A stretch of DNA of 64,000 bases from Neoechinorhynchus agilis (GCA_051530055.1 CM121342.1:11470001-11534000); one strand, 5' to 3'; positions 9,990 through 19,699 are shown, numbered from the stretch's first letter. The notes: generated by a model not told the origin, from the sequence alone. Translations and numbers: made by a program.

Positions 9990-10362
9990 TAAATTTTAGT
10001 TTATCCCTTTGTCCGGCTTATTTTTTAGGCATAAAGCCAAACCATTTACATCAGAGAAGTGATATAACCACATAGTCTCTGATGCACGGTTAAGAGTTTG
10101 TGCATTCCTCCGGATTCTCAGATACCTCCAGGAGGCGGGACTCATCAGTGAGTTTCCTCCCTTCAGCGGTGATTCGAACCACTTGACCCCTAATCGGGAT
10201 CACGGGCATTAGTCCACTTGACCACCTCGACACAACTACGAAATGTCAAACTCAGCCAGTTTATCGGCTCCGGGTGAGCGCTGTGTTCTATTTTTTAAGT
10301 TTTTACTGGCAAGAAGGTATTGTTATCATCTTTTAATTTTAGTTTATCCCTTTATCCGGTCT
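9990..10362 (-). mobile_element. tRNA-derived SINE-like unit, copy 1
   Basis: On the minus strand: a head ending near the A box gtggtcaagtgg (10,214-10,225), a B box ggttcgaatc (10,171-10,180), a 3' body including aaactcactgatgagtcc, and an end reading gcctaaaaaataagccgg. The A and B boxes are the internal RNA polymerase III promoter of a tRNA, of Ser/Leu-like type by its A box. The segment tccggnnnaaagggataaactaaaatt occurs at both ends 343 bp apart, so the unit is longer than one period. Copies 2 and 3 are at 11.8-12.3 and 17.95-18.15 kb. Confidence 0.7.
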
Positions 10363-10460
10363 CAAACGCGCAAAAGAAACGCGCTTTTTAGTTTACATTA
10401 GCACTGTAAAATTAATATTTAATTTCTAATTATAAAGAATAGAAATAAAGTCGATTTTCC

Positions 10461-10865
10461 TCAACGAGGTAAACATGATCGTTCTCTCTTCATTCTAAGC
10501 TCCCTCCGTCTTATCTTTTTGGCCGTTTTAGGAGTCTGCAAGTGATCGGGGACATACACGACATAATCTCTGCATCCTCGGCTGTAGATGTACATTACAT
10601 TGAAACATTTCGGCATTTCGTACAAAATACCGTAAAAATAAAGAGGAGAGTTTCTTCGATGGCAAAATGATGCTGTAATCCTAAGAGGTTCGCCACATCG
10701 ATCAACATTCATAGTTTGATTCACAAGACTTTCTTTCAACACTTCATAATCGGTACACTGTCTACTGTACTGAATTTGTTCCACGCCAGATTGAACACCA
10801 ATTGCTGACAATCCGGTTAAAATATGCAAGTAAACGAAGAAATGTATTCGAAATAGAAGTAGCAT
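10461..10865 (-). CDS. Small secreted six-cysteine protein, function unknown
   Basis: An uninterrupted 134-codon frame with a clear N-terminal signal peptide (MLLLFRIHFFVYLHILTGL, residues 1 to about 20). The mature part has six cysteines at 37, 57, 68, 87, 98 and 131, one N-glycosylation sequon (NQT at 50), and a strongly basic C-terminus (RRRELRMKRER) that could be a processing site or a linker to a further exon. I do not recognise the family; even cysteine number and spacing suggest a disulphide-stabilised extracellular ligand or inhibitor. It is bracketed by the two 100-bp direct repeats at 9.87 and 10.89 kb, the second lying about 30 bp upstream of the ATG. No TATA box or splice sites are certain. 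Intactness among decayed elements argues that it may be a live host gene or exon. Confidence 0.55.
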   Translation of the reverse strand: MLLLFRIHFFVYLHILTGLSAIGVQSGVEQIQYSRQCTDYEVLKESLVNQTMNVDRCGEPLRITASFCHRRNSPLYFYGILYEMPKCFNVMYIYSRGCRDYVVYVPDHLQTPKTAKKIRRRELRMKRERSCLPR

Positions 10866-10891
10866 TCTCGAGATAAAGTTTAGATTTCATG

Positions 10892-10992
10892 TTACAAACT
10901 CCGCTTCATCCAACTGAGTAATCGCTGAAGTTAGCAAACATAGCAGCGAAAGCGTTTCTCATAGAGACAAGTATTCCCGACTTTAAATCGAC
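10892..10992 (+). repeat. Direct repeat of about 100 bp, right copy
   Basis: Partner of 9866-9965 in the same orientation. It lies just upstream, on the minus strand, of the secreted-protein start codon, so on that strand it could overlap the promoter. Confidence 0.8.
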
Positions 10993-11129
10993 GGTATATT
11001 TATTACCCACAAGCCGTTTTAATCGGCGTTGCCCGGGAGAGCTTAATAAAGAATGGATAACCAGTGTTCTATAATTGAAACATGATCAATAACTGCGTAA
11101 AATAGAAACATTCAAACTTTAACTGTACT

Positions 11130-11640
11130 TTGACCAATCCAAAAATCGCCTCCTTTATTATCATTTTTCACACTTTCGGTGAGAATAATCCCGGTCATTA
11201 CATATTTTATTTATTCGAAATATTTCGTGAGGTATCCTCGCCTCTTCAGTCATCTAAAAATAGGTTTTCCATATTACGATGTTTGCTCGAGTGCGAGGGA
11301 TCGCCAAACCCGAAGTTCAGGGACTTTCGTTTTTCTGTTTTTCCATTGATTTTTTATATTGATTTTTATCACGTCGCTGGCACGTCTTGGGTTTCAACCC
11401 GCACAATTCTAAATGGTTTGATAATTGCGCCTCATAATCATCCCACGTCTCGCTATCAGGATCGGAAGACCGAAACACTTGTATATCTCTATGCTTTTGC
11501 TCGATTGTATTTTCGTCCAGCTTTGTCCCATTTGTTTAATCATCGATTCCAACAACTTCTGTTGCTTCTCTATGAGGGGCTACATCATCGAGATTAAACT
11601 CTCGTCGCCAAATGTTATGCTCTGATCTATGTTAGGTGAA
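11130..11640 (-). pseudogene. Gypsy element gag start with primer-binding region
   Basis: The minus strand has acatttggcgacgag at about 11,605-11,620. The tggcgacgag string is a common primer-binding-site context in animal Gypsy elements. It is followed by an open frame giving LIEKQQKLLESMIKQMGQSW and, after a frameshift, QVFRSSDPDSETWDDYEAQL, a typical gag N-terminal block. The start of the LTR is probably to the right (11,640-11,760), but I could not find its partner. The distal part (11,130-11,270) is shared with the inverted repeats at 17.63 and 19.48 kb. Confidence 0.6.
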
Positions 11641-11803
11641 CGCATATATATTCAACAAAGAACACACGCTCACACTATAACACGGCACCAAGTGCCAAAT
11701 AATTAGCATGTGACGACATCGTCAATCGTTATATTACTACATCACTACACTAATCGGCAGCTTTTATCGATAAAACATGGAAAAAATAGCGAGTTTACAA
11801 AGC

Positions 11804-12306
11804 ACTCTAAAATCTATATTTTTAAGTTTTACTGGCAAGCCGGTATGTTATGATACTTCAATTTTAGACAATCCCTTTTGCCTAAATAAATAAGCCGGAC
11901 AAGAAAGGGATTGTCTAAAATTGAAGTATCATAACATACCGGCTTGCCAGTAAAACTTAAAAATATAGAACACGGCGCTATCCCTGAGCCGATGAACTGG
12001 CTGAGTTTGACATTTCGTAGTTGTGTCGAGGTGGTCAAGTGGACTAATGCCCGTGATCCCGATTAGGGGTCAAGTGGTTCGAATCCGTTACCACCAATGA
12101 CGCACAACCAAAGGGGACGAAATACCGCTGAAGGGAGGAAACTCACTGATGAGTCCCGCCTCCCGGAGGTATCTGAGGATCCGGAGGAATGTACAAACTC
12201 TTAACCGACATTAGAGACTATGTGGTTATATCACTTCTCTGATGTAATTGGTTTGGCTTTATGCCTAAAAATAAATAAGCCGGACAAGAAAGGGACTCTA
12301 AAATCT
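11804..12306 (+). mobile_element. tRNA-derived SINE-like unit, copy 2, with 12-bp target duplication
   Basis: The unit is flanked by actctaaaatct at 11,804-11,815 and 12,295-12,306. Inside: a 5' foldback (11,816-11,966), head, A box gtggtcaagtgg (12,031-12,042), B box ggttcgaatcc (12,076-12,086), body, and a 3' end gcctaaaaataaataagcc. The ccgg-containing end motif occurs at 11,895 and 12,280, 385 bp apart, again showing terminal redundancy. Compared with copy 1 there are about 40 extra bases after the B box, where the tRNA acceptor arm would lie. Target duplication and Pol III boxes support retroposition. Confidence 0.85.
11816..11966. repeat. 63-bp near-perfect inverted repeat at the SINE 5' end
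   Basis: Left arm 11,816-11,879 and right arm 11,904-11,966 are inverse complements around a 24-bp loop. The right arm is the normal 5' head of the unit; the left arm is its inverse copy inside the target duplication, as expected from a 5' inversion during integration. Confidence 0.9.
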
Positions 12307-12309
12307 GTA

Positions 12310-12825
12310 ATAACTAAAAATTGGTTCAAATCAAAGCTAAACAAATTTTTTGTTCAGAGGATAAATATTAAAACTTACGAAAAACACTGTCTCTAAAGTT
12401 TCAGACGATTGGAAATGGTAAAATTTTTTGTACAGTTTAACACTCTGAGTATCAGTCGAATTCGGGATGGAAAAGTTAAAGATAAAAACAGCAAATTCTC
12501 ATTAAATTTAAAAAGCAAATATTAGGAAGTAAGAAACGAAATACAATCCGTTTACACGGAAATATTTTTTCTGTCCTTGTGACCGGGGAATGTTGATTGC
12601 AAAATTGCAACGGATTTAAGAGGCGGTGTCAAATCGATGTTTTGATTGAAGAAGCAACCCAACTGCCGACTAATGAACATATTTTAAAGATCAGATATCG
12701 GTATCGAGAGCAGCACTCATCGCAATACTAAAACCGAAGCTTTAAAGTTCAGCTCTACGTTTTAAAAAAATTATAGATTTCGAAGAACTGATGGCGAGTT
12801 ATTTTTGCGGTATTTAAAAATTAAA
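12310..12825. other. No gene seen before the LINE-1 ORF1 relic
   Basis: AT-rich, stop-rich. It could be decayed LINE-1 ORF1 sequence, but I see no alignable motif. Confidence 0.45.
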
Positions 12826-13180
12826 TGGATGATTTTATTCTTTACCAATGTCGTAAATACCAAGGATGGGGTCACATTGCGTCCAAATGCGCTCAAGCTG
12901 TACACACTGTAGTGGTGCTAATCTCTCCAGTCAATTTTCAAATAAGTTCCATAGAAAATGTGCTAATTGTGTTCTAAGCCACAAAGCCTATGACACAAGG
13001 TGCGCCGAGGCCAAAAAATATTTAAACTTCATGAAAAATAATAATCTCACTCCTGGCAAGTCTGTGGTTTCGCCTTTATCCTATATGCAGCCCGCTAGTC
13101 TGGATAATAATTCAAATGCAATTGGAAACGTGGGGTCGTATCTTGAAAAATTAAAAAAAAGAAAATTCTGCTTTTAAAAT
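12826..13180 (+). pseudogene. LINE-1 type ORF1 with CCHC zinc knuckles
   Basis: Reading from about 12,830: a knuckle-like CRKYQGWGHIASKC (second Cys changed to Tyr), after a one-base shift a damaged second knuckle near CTHCSGAN, and CANCVLSHKAYDTRC. Triple knuckles at the C-terminus of ORF1 are normal for APE LINEs whose ORF1 binds the element RNA. The following sequence is lysine and asparagine rich and the frame closes at 13,177, upstream of the endonuclease. A better knuckle of the same family is at 47,606. Confidence 0.75.
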
Positions 13181-13359
13181 TCTCATTAAGAAATCTAATA
13201 AAATCCTTAGAGGAAATTAGCAATGGTAGTGGGAACCGGAAACCCAATAAAGAAGAGAAGTTTGCTTCAAGAATTGTGGAAGCTCTAAAGAGGGCCACAT
13301 CAATTACCAGTATAGAATTAAGTCAGGCGGATTCGGGACCTCAGAAAAAACCACATGCA

Positions 13360-13975
13360 AATGGATAGTATTCATTTTATCTCTTGTAATATAGGTAAAT
13401 CTTATAATATTAATGAAATAGATTCTACAATAAGAAATCAAAATGACTTTTTTGCATGTTTCTTACAAGAAACGGGACCATGAGCTCCTTTAAATATATC
13501 TAATTTTCAATGTTTTTCAACTCAGCTCATTCCTTTATCTCGAACAAACTTCTTTGGAGGTTTGCAATCTTACTTCAGATAAGAAATTTCTCCTAAAATA
13601 CTCTTCAAAGGCCACACTTATGACTTTGCCATTCAAATTATGTCCACTGTGAACCCTATTCTACTTAAAGAAAAGTTGGGTTAATTTTTATCGGAATCCG
13701 AAATCAAACTTGAATAGATCGATTTAGATGATGAGGGGTATTATCGATGTTTGGAAACCCGATATAGCGGTTGGTGATTTTAACAATAACTATTTGAATG
13801 CCTTTAGAACCATATTCGTTTCCGATTATTGTATTATTTTACCGGAGGAACCATCGTTTCATTATTGGTCCAGAAGGTGTCATTCTTTTATTAATGGCGC
13901 ATTCTTTAACAAACGAATTAAAGTGCTATTCGCATTGGAAATGCAAATAAGAATGAAATTACGATTTGGAACATG
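13360..13975 (+). pseudogene. LINE-1 type ORF2 endonuclease domain, decayed
   Basis: In order: FISCNIGKSYNIN (N-terminal Asn block), FLQETG (catalytic Glu), FFGGLQS, then after stops VWKPDIAVGDFNNN (GDFN block with catalytic Asp/Asn), LPEEPSFHYWSRRCHSFI. The minus-strand element at 47 kb has the same series (FFQETG, FSGGLQ, VAGDFNSN, TEEPSFHHYTRRLHS), so both are one family. At least three stops or shifts. The RT is absent; the sequence after 13,975 is unassigned up to the RLE insertion. Confidence 0.8.
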
Positions 13976-14087
13976 ATGCCATTATTTTCACCAGCACCGG
14001 AAATTTATCGCAAAAGTCTTACGTTATTAATAACAGCACATTTTTGTCTTTTAACAATATTATTTTATCTAAATTTTTTTATAGATA

Positions 14088-14924
14088 TTACAAGACCGCA
14101 TTTCCTCGTTGGATTGCGAGGCTTATTCTTTGTATCAGGAAAATCCTCTCGCGTCGCTCCCCTGTTTCTGCTGCAAGTCGTCTTCCAAGTTCGGCACAAA
14201 AGCTTCGTGCCGAAGATCCCAGCGCCCCTTGTGTCTCCACGCCGAAAGGAAGGAAAATGTAATTTTGTTTGAGCTCATTGTATTTCTCCGCTTTCCTCCT
14301 TTCGACGGCACTCGCTGCTCCTCCCGTCTCCGCTAAAGCATCTTGCCAGTTGGACATGGCGAGTGAGTCCACGCATGTTGCGTCCCAAATTAGACTCTTG
14401 CCTTCTTTCCAAGGGAAAACGGTTATACCGTCGGGACGCTTACCATCCGAGCGACAGAGGTGATTGAGCTCCAGGATGGTTGGAACGTGTATCGAGTTCA
14501 GAGCTCTGCTAATGATCGCATTGAGATCTGCGTGCCTTGGGAAACGACCGCTCGATCTCTTGCAGTAGAGTCCATGTCTCCCGAGCACGTCAACTTTTAT
14601 TCCACATCGGCACTGGTGTGGGGCACAGGTTGGAAGTCCTAAACGTAGAGCGACGGCTATTCGAACTGTCTCGTCGTCCAGCAAAGTTCCCAAAGTACCA
14701 ATTGGAAAAACGTTCAACCATGCGCCTGACTCATTCGAGGAACTGGGCACAAGTCTAGCTTGAGACATCTCGTCCATCTGGCCTTTTAGTTTGTTGTGAG
14801 CCGTCAGGGTTAAGGGTTTATCCCAAGCAGATTGTTCGTGCGCGTTTGTTGGAGCTTGTTGCAGACCGGTCTGCGAGAGCCATGATGTGACTCCCTGTTT
14901 CAATAGTTTGCATGGCTTCGGCAT
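14088..14924 (-). CDS. RLE nuclease with its N-terminal linker (RLE family copy 3)
   Basis: The longest uninterrupted RLE frame in the window, 278 codons. About 60 residues of the RT-RLE linker (KPLTLTAHNKLKGQMDEM) precede NESGAWLN, RIAVALRLGLP, the zinc motif CRCG...GRHGLYC, GRFPRHADLNAII, KRPDGITVFPWKEGK, LIWDATCVDSLA, AVERRKAEKYNEL, FLPFGVETQGALG and the C-terminal IFLIQRISLAIQRGN block. All expected R2-type catalytic and zinc residues are present, with D of RPD and D of WDAT as acidic ligands. On the minus strand the 3' end near 14,090 runs into a short A-rich tail (ctataaaaaaatt). The ATG is internal to the ancestral polyprotein, so the protein is probably not made as annotated; the copy is a 5'-truncated insertion. 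Confidence 0.8.
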   Translation of the reverse strand: MPKPCKLLKQGVTSWLSQTGLQQAPTNAHEQSAWDKPLTLTAHNKLKGQMDEMSQARLVPSSSNESGAWLNVFPIGTLGTLLDDETVRIAVALRLGLPTCAPHQCRCGIKVDVLGRHGLYCKRSSGRFPRHADLNAIISRALNSIHVPTILELNHLCRSDGKRPDGITVFPWKEGKSLIWDATCVDSLAMSNWQDALAETGGAASAVERRKAEKYNELKQNYIFLPFGVETQGALGSSARSFCAELGRRLAAETGERRERIFLIQRISLAIQRGNAVL

Positions 14925-14929
14925 TCTGT

Positions 14930-15465
14930 TTAAAAGAATTTCCTACCTGTAATTTTAAGTCCAGATTCAGCTCTCCTCATCTTCAATAACTTATGCTCTC
15001 TCGCCTCGGAGTTGTCTTTAAGAATGACTAAGGTTTTCGGTTTTTCTAGACATTATTCGAATCTAAATTATCTTTTAAATTGGAGGTTGAGGCCAGAGAA
15101 ACGGGTTACCATTCAATAGCTGTTTTTTAGAAACAAATATTTTACTTCGCTATACTGGAAAGAAATGAAGATAGAGAAATAAACATTTAACATGCGCTTA
15201 TCATTCCGAAAAGTGGTGGAATATAATTTTAAACAAAAAAATGGTAGATTGGAAATCAAAAGCGGCTTCATGGATTGGAAGTTCATGAACCAAAGTTTCA
15301 AGACCGGAATCTTCCTAATTACCATTAAACAACTCGGGTAGCCCTGCTCCCGAAAGCAGGTAAGCTTATATCCACCTAAAGTTTTAGACCATTTCTATCT
15401 TACCTTATTTGCTTTAAAGCACACCTTCTGCCAATCTTCAATCGATTTTTTTCACCCATTCAATT
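14930..15465. other. Unassigned AT-rich interval
   Basis: A minus-strand open frame (15,113-15,325, hydrophobic and aromatic) has no recognised motif and may be chance. No repeat seen. Confidence 0.45.
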
Positions 15466-15469
15466 CGGT

Positions 15470-16190
15470 TTCCGGCCCGGTTTTTCTTGTACGGACGCCC
15501 TTATTTCCATCTACGATGCTCTTCTTCATAACCTCGACTCACACCCTTTATTTATATCTCGACTCATCCAAATCGACATTGATAAAGCTTTTGATTCCGC
15601 GGATCACAATCATCTCCTTGACACATGCTCTAAATTTAGTCTTGCCGCACAGAACTGTTCAATATGTCCTTCTGTCACTTGCTATGCAGATGATCTGACG
15701 GCCATCATCAAGGAGCCCAACTATATATGGGTGCGATAGCTTTCTCTGATGGGCCTCGAGCTCAATCCCAACAAAACTAAATTTATTTTTAAATTTAAAT
15801 TAGTGCTAGGGAAACGCAAAGTCAGAGAATTCTGCTTGGACTTCTTTAAGCTGGATAGCCTCCTTCATTATAATTAGTATTGACATTCTGGGGTATACTT
15901 TCAATACTAATTTGAGTATTACGCGCGACACATTTAATCTCAAGAAACTGCTGAAGATTGCCAGAATCGGTGGCAAAACTGCATTTAGTCTATATCTTGG
16001 ACTAAACGCGATCAAACCGGTCTGGAATTCCTGAGCTATTTCGGCCTTGTCTTCTTCTCTAAGGGTAGACTGCCAGAACAACGCCTGAAATTTCTCAGTA
16101 CCTTTCTTGATGTCTTAAATAAGCTCCCTTATTATCCCTTCGGTCAATACCCCTCTTAGCCCGCGAAAAGATGCTTAAATGGATAGATTT
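15470..16190 (+). pseudogene. APE LINE reverse transcriptase and C-terminal fragment
   Basis: RT block A appears as IDIDKAFDSADHN (about 15,575-15,615), and within 70 bp the YxDD block as CYADDLTAIIKE (15,676-15,712), so the middle of the palm between blocks A and C is deleted. GLELNPNKTKF follows, then decayed C-terminal sequence with KLLKIARIGGKTAFS-like residues on the plus strand to about 16,180. Multiple stops. The family is close to, but not clearly the same as, the LINE-1 RT at 45.5-46.0 kb. Confidence 0.7.
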
Positions 16191-16298
16191 GTGAGCATCT
16201 TTATCTCTTGTGACCCACATTCTTGATTTTTCATGCTAGCGCGTGCCTTTCCGAACAAATCATTATTATATATTTAGTTTTGAACGTTTTATGTTATA

Positions 16299-16523
16299 AT
16301 GTCGGACATCATGCGGTTTTTGACGTTGATGGCGGAGGGTGGCAAACGGCCACCCAATTCCTTAAGGATTACTGTGCCTCCGGACATTCGGAGACAAATC
16401 ATCGGCAATTCCATTGATCTTCCGTCAACGGGCGTTGATGAAACAGTGATCTCTGACTCTCCCGATAACTGCGGGGGGCCGGTACCGATCGAGCAGCGAG
16501 ATCAAATGATCTCTTATTTCTAA
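16299..16523 (+). CDS. Hypothetical 74-residue ORF
   Basis: Open frame starting MSDIMRFLTLMAEGGK and rich in polar residues and proline at the N-terminal third. No family recognised. It may be the start of a LINE ORF1, since it follows an RT relic and precedes a kinase pseudogene, but nothing in it proves this. Confidence 0.2.
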   Translation: MSDIMRFLTLMAEGGKRPPNSLRITVPPDIRRQIIGNSIDLPSTGVDETVISDSPDNCGGPVPIEQRDQMISYF

Positions 16524-16689
16524 ACGAAAACATCTTCAAGTGTCTTCTCAGAACATTATCAAGCCCTTCCTTCCAAAAGATGGCCTTTTGTGGTCACCGT
16601 CAAGTCAAACCACATTCTTCCAAAAAAGTCATGTACGATACTCTTATAACTCCTTGGGCTCACACATTCAATATCGATGGTATAAAGCG

Positions 16690-17420
16690 AGTGGATAAAC
16701 GCGAAGTCAAGATGTTTAAGGCAATAAAAGAGGCCGATGGAGAACGAGCTAATATCGCAGTCCCTTCGAAATGTTCAAGTATTGCGGTCATCAGTGCATG
16801 ATTCTTGAACACTACGAAATTGACCTTCATGTGTTTATAAACACATTTGGACCAATGAAAATCAATAGGTTGTTCTCCTTGGCATACCAAATGTTGCGAG
16901 CATTAGAGAAGCTAAAAGATCTGAATATCATCCACCGATAGTATCCTTGAACAGCATTATTGGTCTCATGCCTCGAGATTACCGGACACAACAAGATCCA
17001 TAAAACGCCAACAAATTTTTGACAATGCTGGGTCACCTGCTTGAACGTATCCCCGAGGATCGAGGTGATCCCACGGTCGGGGCCAAACAAAAATGGAGAC
17101 GTCGCTCAAGTTTCCGAATAACGAGCGGCGATCATTTTCGTACTTTTTACGAAGAAAAGAATCAGTATGATTATGTGGAGGTGAGCATTAACGAAAAAGG
17201 TAAATATTCGTAAACCTTGTTAGGAACAAAGTATTTGGCGTTTTTGGCTGAAACGTTCCTTATTCTACAAATACGATAATGTGTTTATCCAAATATTGGT
17301 ACCAAAACATCAACATTTTGCTTTTATCGAATACCTGAAGCCACTCTTTTCAATTTAAACATAGAAAAACATTGTATCAAAAATGAAGTTTGTTAACGAT
17401 TTAAGAGAGAATCTATTACC
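16690..17420 (+). pseudogene. DYRK/HIPK-like kinase pseudogene with 3' module (copy 1)
   Basis: The kinase part reads EVKMFKAIKEADGERANIAV, then after a shift CMILEHYEIDLHVFINTFG, INRLFSLAYQMLRALEKLKD and LNIIHR, the beginning of the HRD loop, followed by a stop. This matches 39,937-40,180, where an intact glycine-rich loop (GEGSFGQILKC) is also present. Then 17,078-17,420 is a module found with the same kinase at 40,190-40,540 and alone, inverted, at 24,760-25,095. Within it a frame with RRSSFRI, GDHF and YDYVEVSIN is kept between copies, so it was probably coding. DYRK/HIPK kinases are dual-specificity kinases; here the lobe after the catalytic loop is lost. Confidence 0.65.
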
Positions 17421-17631
17421 TAATTCAAAAAAAAACCGAAGTAAAAATTATTTAAACAATGTTTTTATTTCGCAGAAAAATTGTAGTTTATTTTCTTACA
17501 CTGACTTTTATTTATTTGCTTAGTTTTTGAAACTCTAGCTGCATTTAAAAAAATTTCGAGGATGTCTTAAAAATTTAACATGTAATCAAAATTGTAAGTT
17601 TCAAGAATACTTCGTTGCTGCGGATTCGCCA
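17421..17631. other. AT-rich spacer
   Basis: No coding or structured element recognised before the inverted repeat. Confidence 0.4.
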
Positions 17632-17830
17632 TTCTATACAACAATCTTTTAATCACATAGAGAAAATCCACCGGGATTGTAAATTTTGACTTGTGTTGGA
17701 GATAATCCCGGTTAAAAATCATTTTATTCTTCTGAAATATTTCGCGAAGAAACCTCGCCTTCTCAATCATCTAAAAACCATTTTGACTATTGTCATTCCT
17801 ATGTTTTATCTAATAAGTTCGGGTTGACAG
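17632..17830. repeat. Left inverted repeat flanking a PLE (partner 19,483-19,682)
   Basis: About 200 bp containing gagaaaatccaccgg, aattttgacttgtg, tcgccttctcaatcatct and attcctatgttttatct. The same string is found in inverse orientation at 19,483-19,682, and a third, partial copy in this orientation at 11,160-11,270. Flanking of a PLE by inverted long repeats matches the pseudo-LTR habit of PLEs. Confidence 0.75.
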
Positions 17831-17954
17831 GTTGAAGATCTCGTCGTATTACAGAATTGCGTACTTAGAAGAAATTAGTTCAACAGACTCCTAAAGAAGA
17901 TATTAAATTTAGACACCCTATTAAGAGTGGGATCTTTTGCTAGTCTCTCAAATT

Positions 17955-18153
17955 TGTCTGTTTTAAGTTTTTACTGGCAAGCCGGTATTGTTTTTTTATC
18001 ATCATTAAATTTTAGTATGTCTCTTCCTGCCCGGCTTATTTTTAGGCATAAAGCTAAACCAATTACATCAGAGCAGTGATATAACCACATAGTCTCCAAT
18101 GCGCGGTTAATAGTTTGTACATTACTCCGGATCCTCAGATACCTCCAGGAGGA
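17955..18153 (-). mobile_element. tRNA-derived SINE-like unit, copy 3: 3' half joined to a 5' head
   Basis: Read on the minus strand, this copy starts in the body (cctccaggaggtatctgagg side), runs through the 3' end gcctaaaaataagcc and continues without interruption into the 5' head (ataccggcttgccagtaaaa). It lacks the tRNA boxes. The 3'-to-5' junction is direct evidence for head-to-tail units. Confidence 0.75.
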
Positions 18154-18160
18154 AATCAGG

Positions 18161-19380
18161 ATGTTAAATTTTGACTTATCTAAAAATCAATGCTTTATTA
18201 AGATCGTTTTTACCATTGTGTCTGAGATGAGGAAACTTAACGTCGAGCAATACAATATGTTTACGGCTGAAGTAAATTCTCTCTTCACCAATGTCCCTCT
18301 GATTAAAGCAATTGAATTTTCGGCCGACTTACTTACCAAGCATTGTAATGAACTACGTTTGGACCTGGCTACTTGGCATTCACTGATCCAATGGTACACA
18401 AGGATGACCGCGTTTGAATTCGAAGAGACATTCTATGGAGTAGCCATGGGATCACCATTAGCTCCGACCTTAGGGGCATCTACATGCGGGAGTGGGAGTC
18501 CACTTTCTTGGCACGTCATAAGGATGTTAATCGGTGGTGGCGGTATGTGGATGATGTGTTCATTATGATTGATTCTAACCACAGCAACGAATCACTTAAG
18601 GAAGCATTGAACAGTCAAGATCTGCACATTCAGTGGACCGTTAATAACGAGAATGACAAAGGAGAGATTCCGTTCCTGGACGTCCTGATTAAACGGTCAA
18701 CACAAGGCTAGGGTAAGCATTGCTGTATTTCGCAAGTCCAATGTGTCTTGGGGTCCACCGTTCTGATCCATTCATCAACCAATGAGGCTCAAGATCTCCG
18801 TGGTGTCTCTGTATTTTCGGAGAGCCTTTCTAATATCGTCCACTCGAGTTGCGTGGATTAAGGAAAGAGATAGTACCGTGAGGGAATTGCGAATAAGAAA
18901 ATACCCTAAATGGATAATTGACTGCGGGATTGAGGAGAAATCGCCGAACACAAAACAAAAACCGCTCCCAGAATACGTGAAATTCGAAAGAGTGGAATTT
19001 GTTAGTGATGCAACAAACCAAATGATCGATTCGATTGTGAGGACTGAGGTTGGAGCTCGAGTGTACAATCAGATAGGCATCACCTTCGCTAACACGTTCA
19101 AGAGGAAGGTGCAAAATAATGCGACTTGCGGGTGTATAAAATACAGTGCACTCAATGTGACAAGGTGTACACCGGCCAAACATTGCAAGGCATTCCTAGA
19201 AGAGTCACCCAGCATAAACAAGCCTGTCGACGGTTCGATCACGCATTTGCGGTTTAAACCACCAGGAAACTGCAACATCGCATAGATTTTGATGACACTG
19301 AATTTATAGAGGAGCCAAATCCCGGAAGGTACTTTCTGCGGCCAATACAATGGAAAGCAATAAGGCGAATTTCAGCTTAA
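18161..19380 (+). pseudogene. Penelope-like element, RT C-terminus through GIY-YIG nuclease
   Basis: Frame 1: TAEVNSLFTNVPLIKAIEF (RT block A), EFEETFYGVAMGSPLAPTLG (block B). After a shift at about 18,480: WRYVDDVFIMIDS (YVDD block C) and GEIPFLDVLIKR. After another lesion: RVAWIKERDSTVRELR, KYPKWIIDCGIEEKSP and GARVYNQIGITFANTF. The nuclease follows in a shifted frame with KVYTGQT (GIY-YIG second motif), RRVTQHKQ and DHAFA, then NPGRYFLRPIQW as the C-terminal block. All PLE domains from RT block A onwards are therefore in order, with three or four frameshifts and no large deletion. The copy is flanked by the 200-bp inverted repeats and abutted at its 5' side by SINE copy 3. Confidence 0.88.
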
Positions 19381-19482
19381 AACTACCTGCTCGTGATGTA
19401 GTTAAAATCAATAGAACACACGATACAGTGCAGGGTTTACAAGCGGGCACGCGGCCTCCAAACCTTGTTGGAAGTAGCGAAT

Positions 19483-19682
19483 CTGTCAACCCGAGCCTAT
19501 TAGATAAAACATAGGAATGGCAATAATCAAAAACCTTTTTGGATGATTGAGAAGGCGAGATTTCGTCGCGAATTATTTCAGAATAATAAAATGATTTTTT
19601 AACCGGGAGTGGCTTCGCCACAAGTCAAAATTTAACATAACGATGGATTTTCTCGATGTGATTAATTCAACTTGATGTAAAT
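19483..19682. repeat. Right inverted repeat flanking a PLE
   Basis: Inverse complement of 17,632-17,830 with roughly one difference in ten bases by eye. It starts about 100 bp beyond the PLE C-terminus. Confidence 0.75.
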
Positions 19683-19699
19683 TCGCACCACAATCTCCC

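Noticed and set aside
12021-12100. Functional tRNA gene
   Set aside because: A and B boxes are good, but acceptor and anticodon stems do not close cleanly and copy 1 has lost the 3' acceptor side. It is a tRNA-derived head of a repeat.
12100-12165. ggggacgaaat followed by ctgatgagtcccg in SINE copy 2, which resembles a permuted (type II) hammerhead
   Set aside because: Stem GGGAC/GUCCC and both core strings are there, but the 23 nt between them do not give stem III, a cleavage triplet and stem I. Copy 1 lacks the ggggacgaaat part.
16223-16417. Signal-peptide-like ORF before 16,299
   Set aside because: Overlaps another frame, lacks a supporting motif, and sits in LINE debris.
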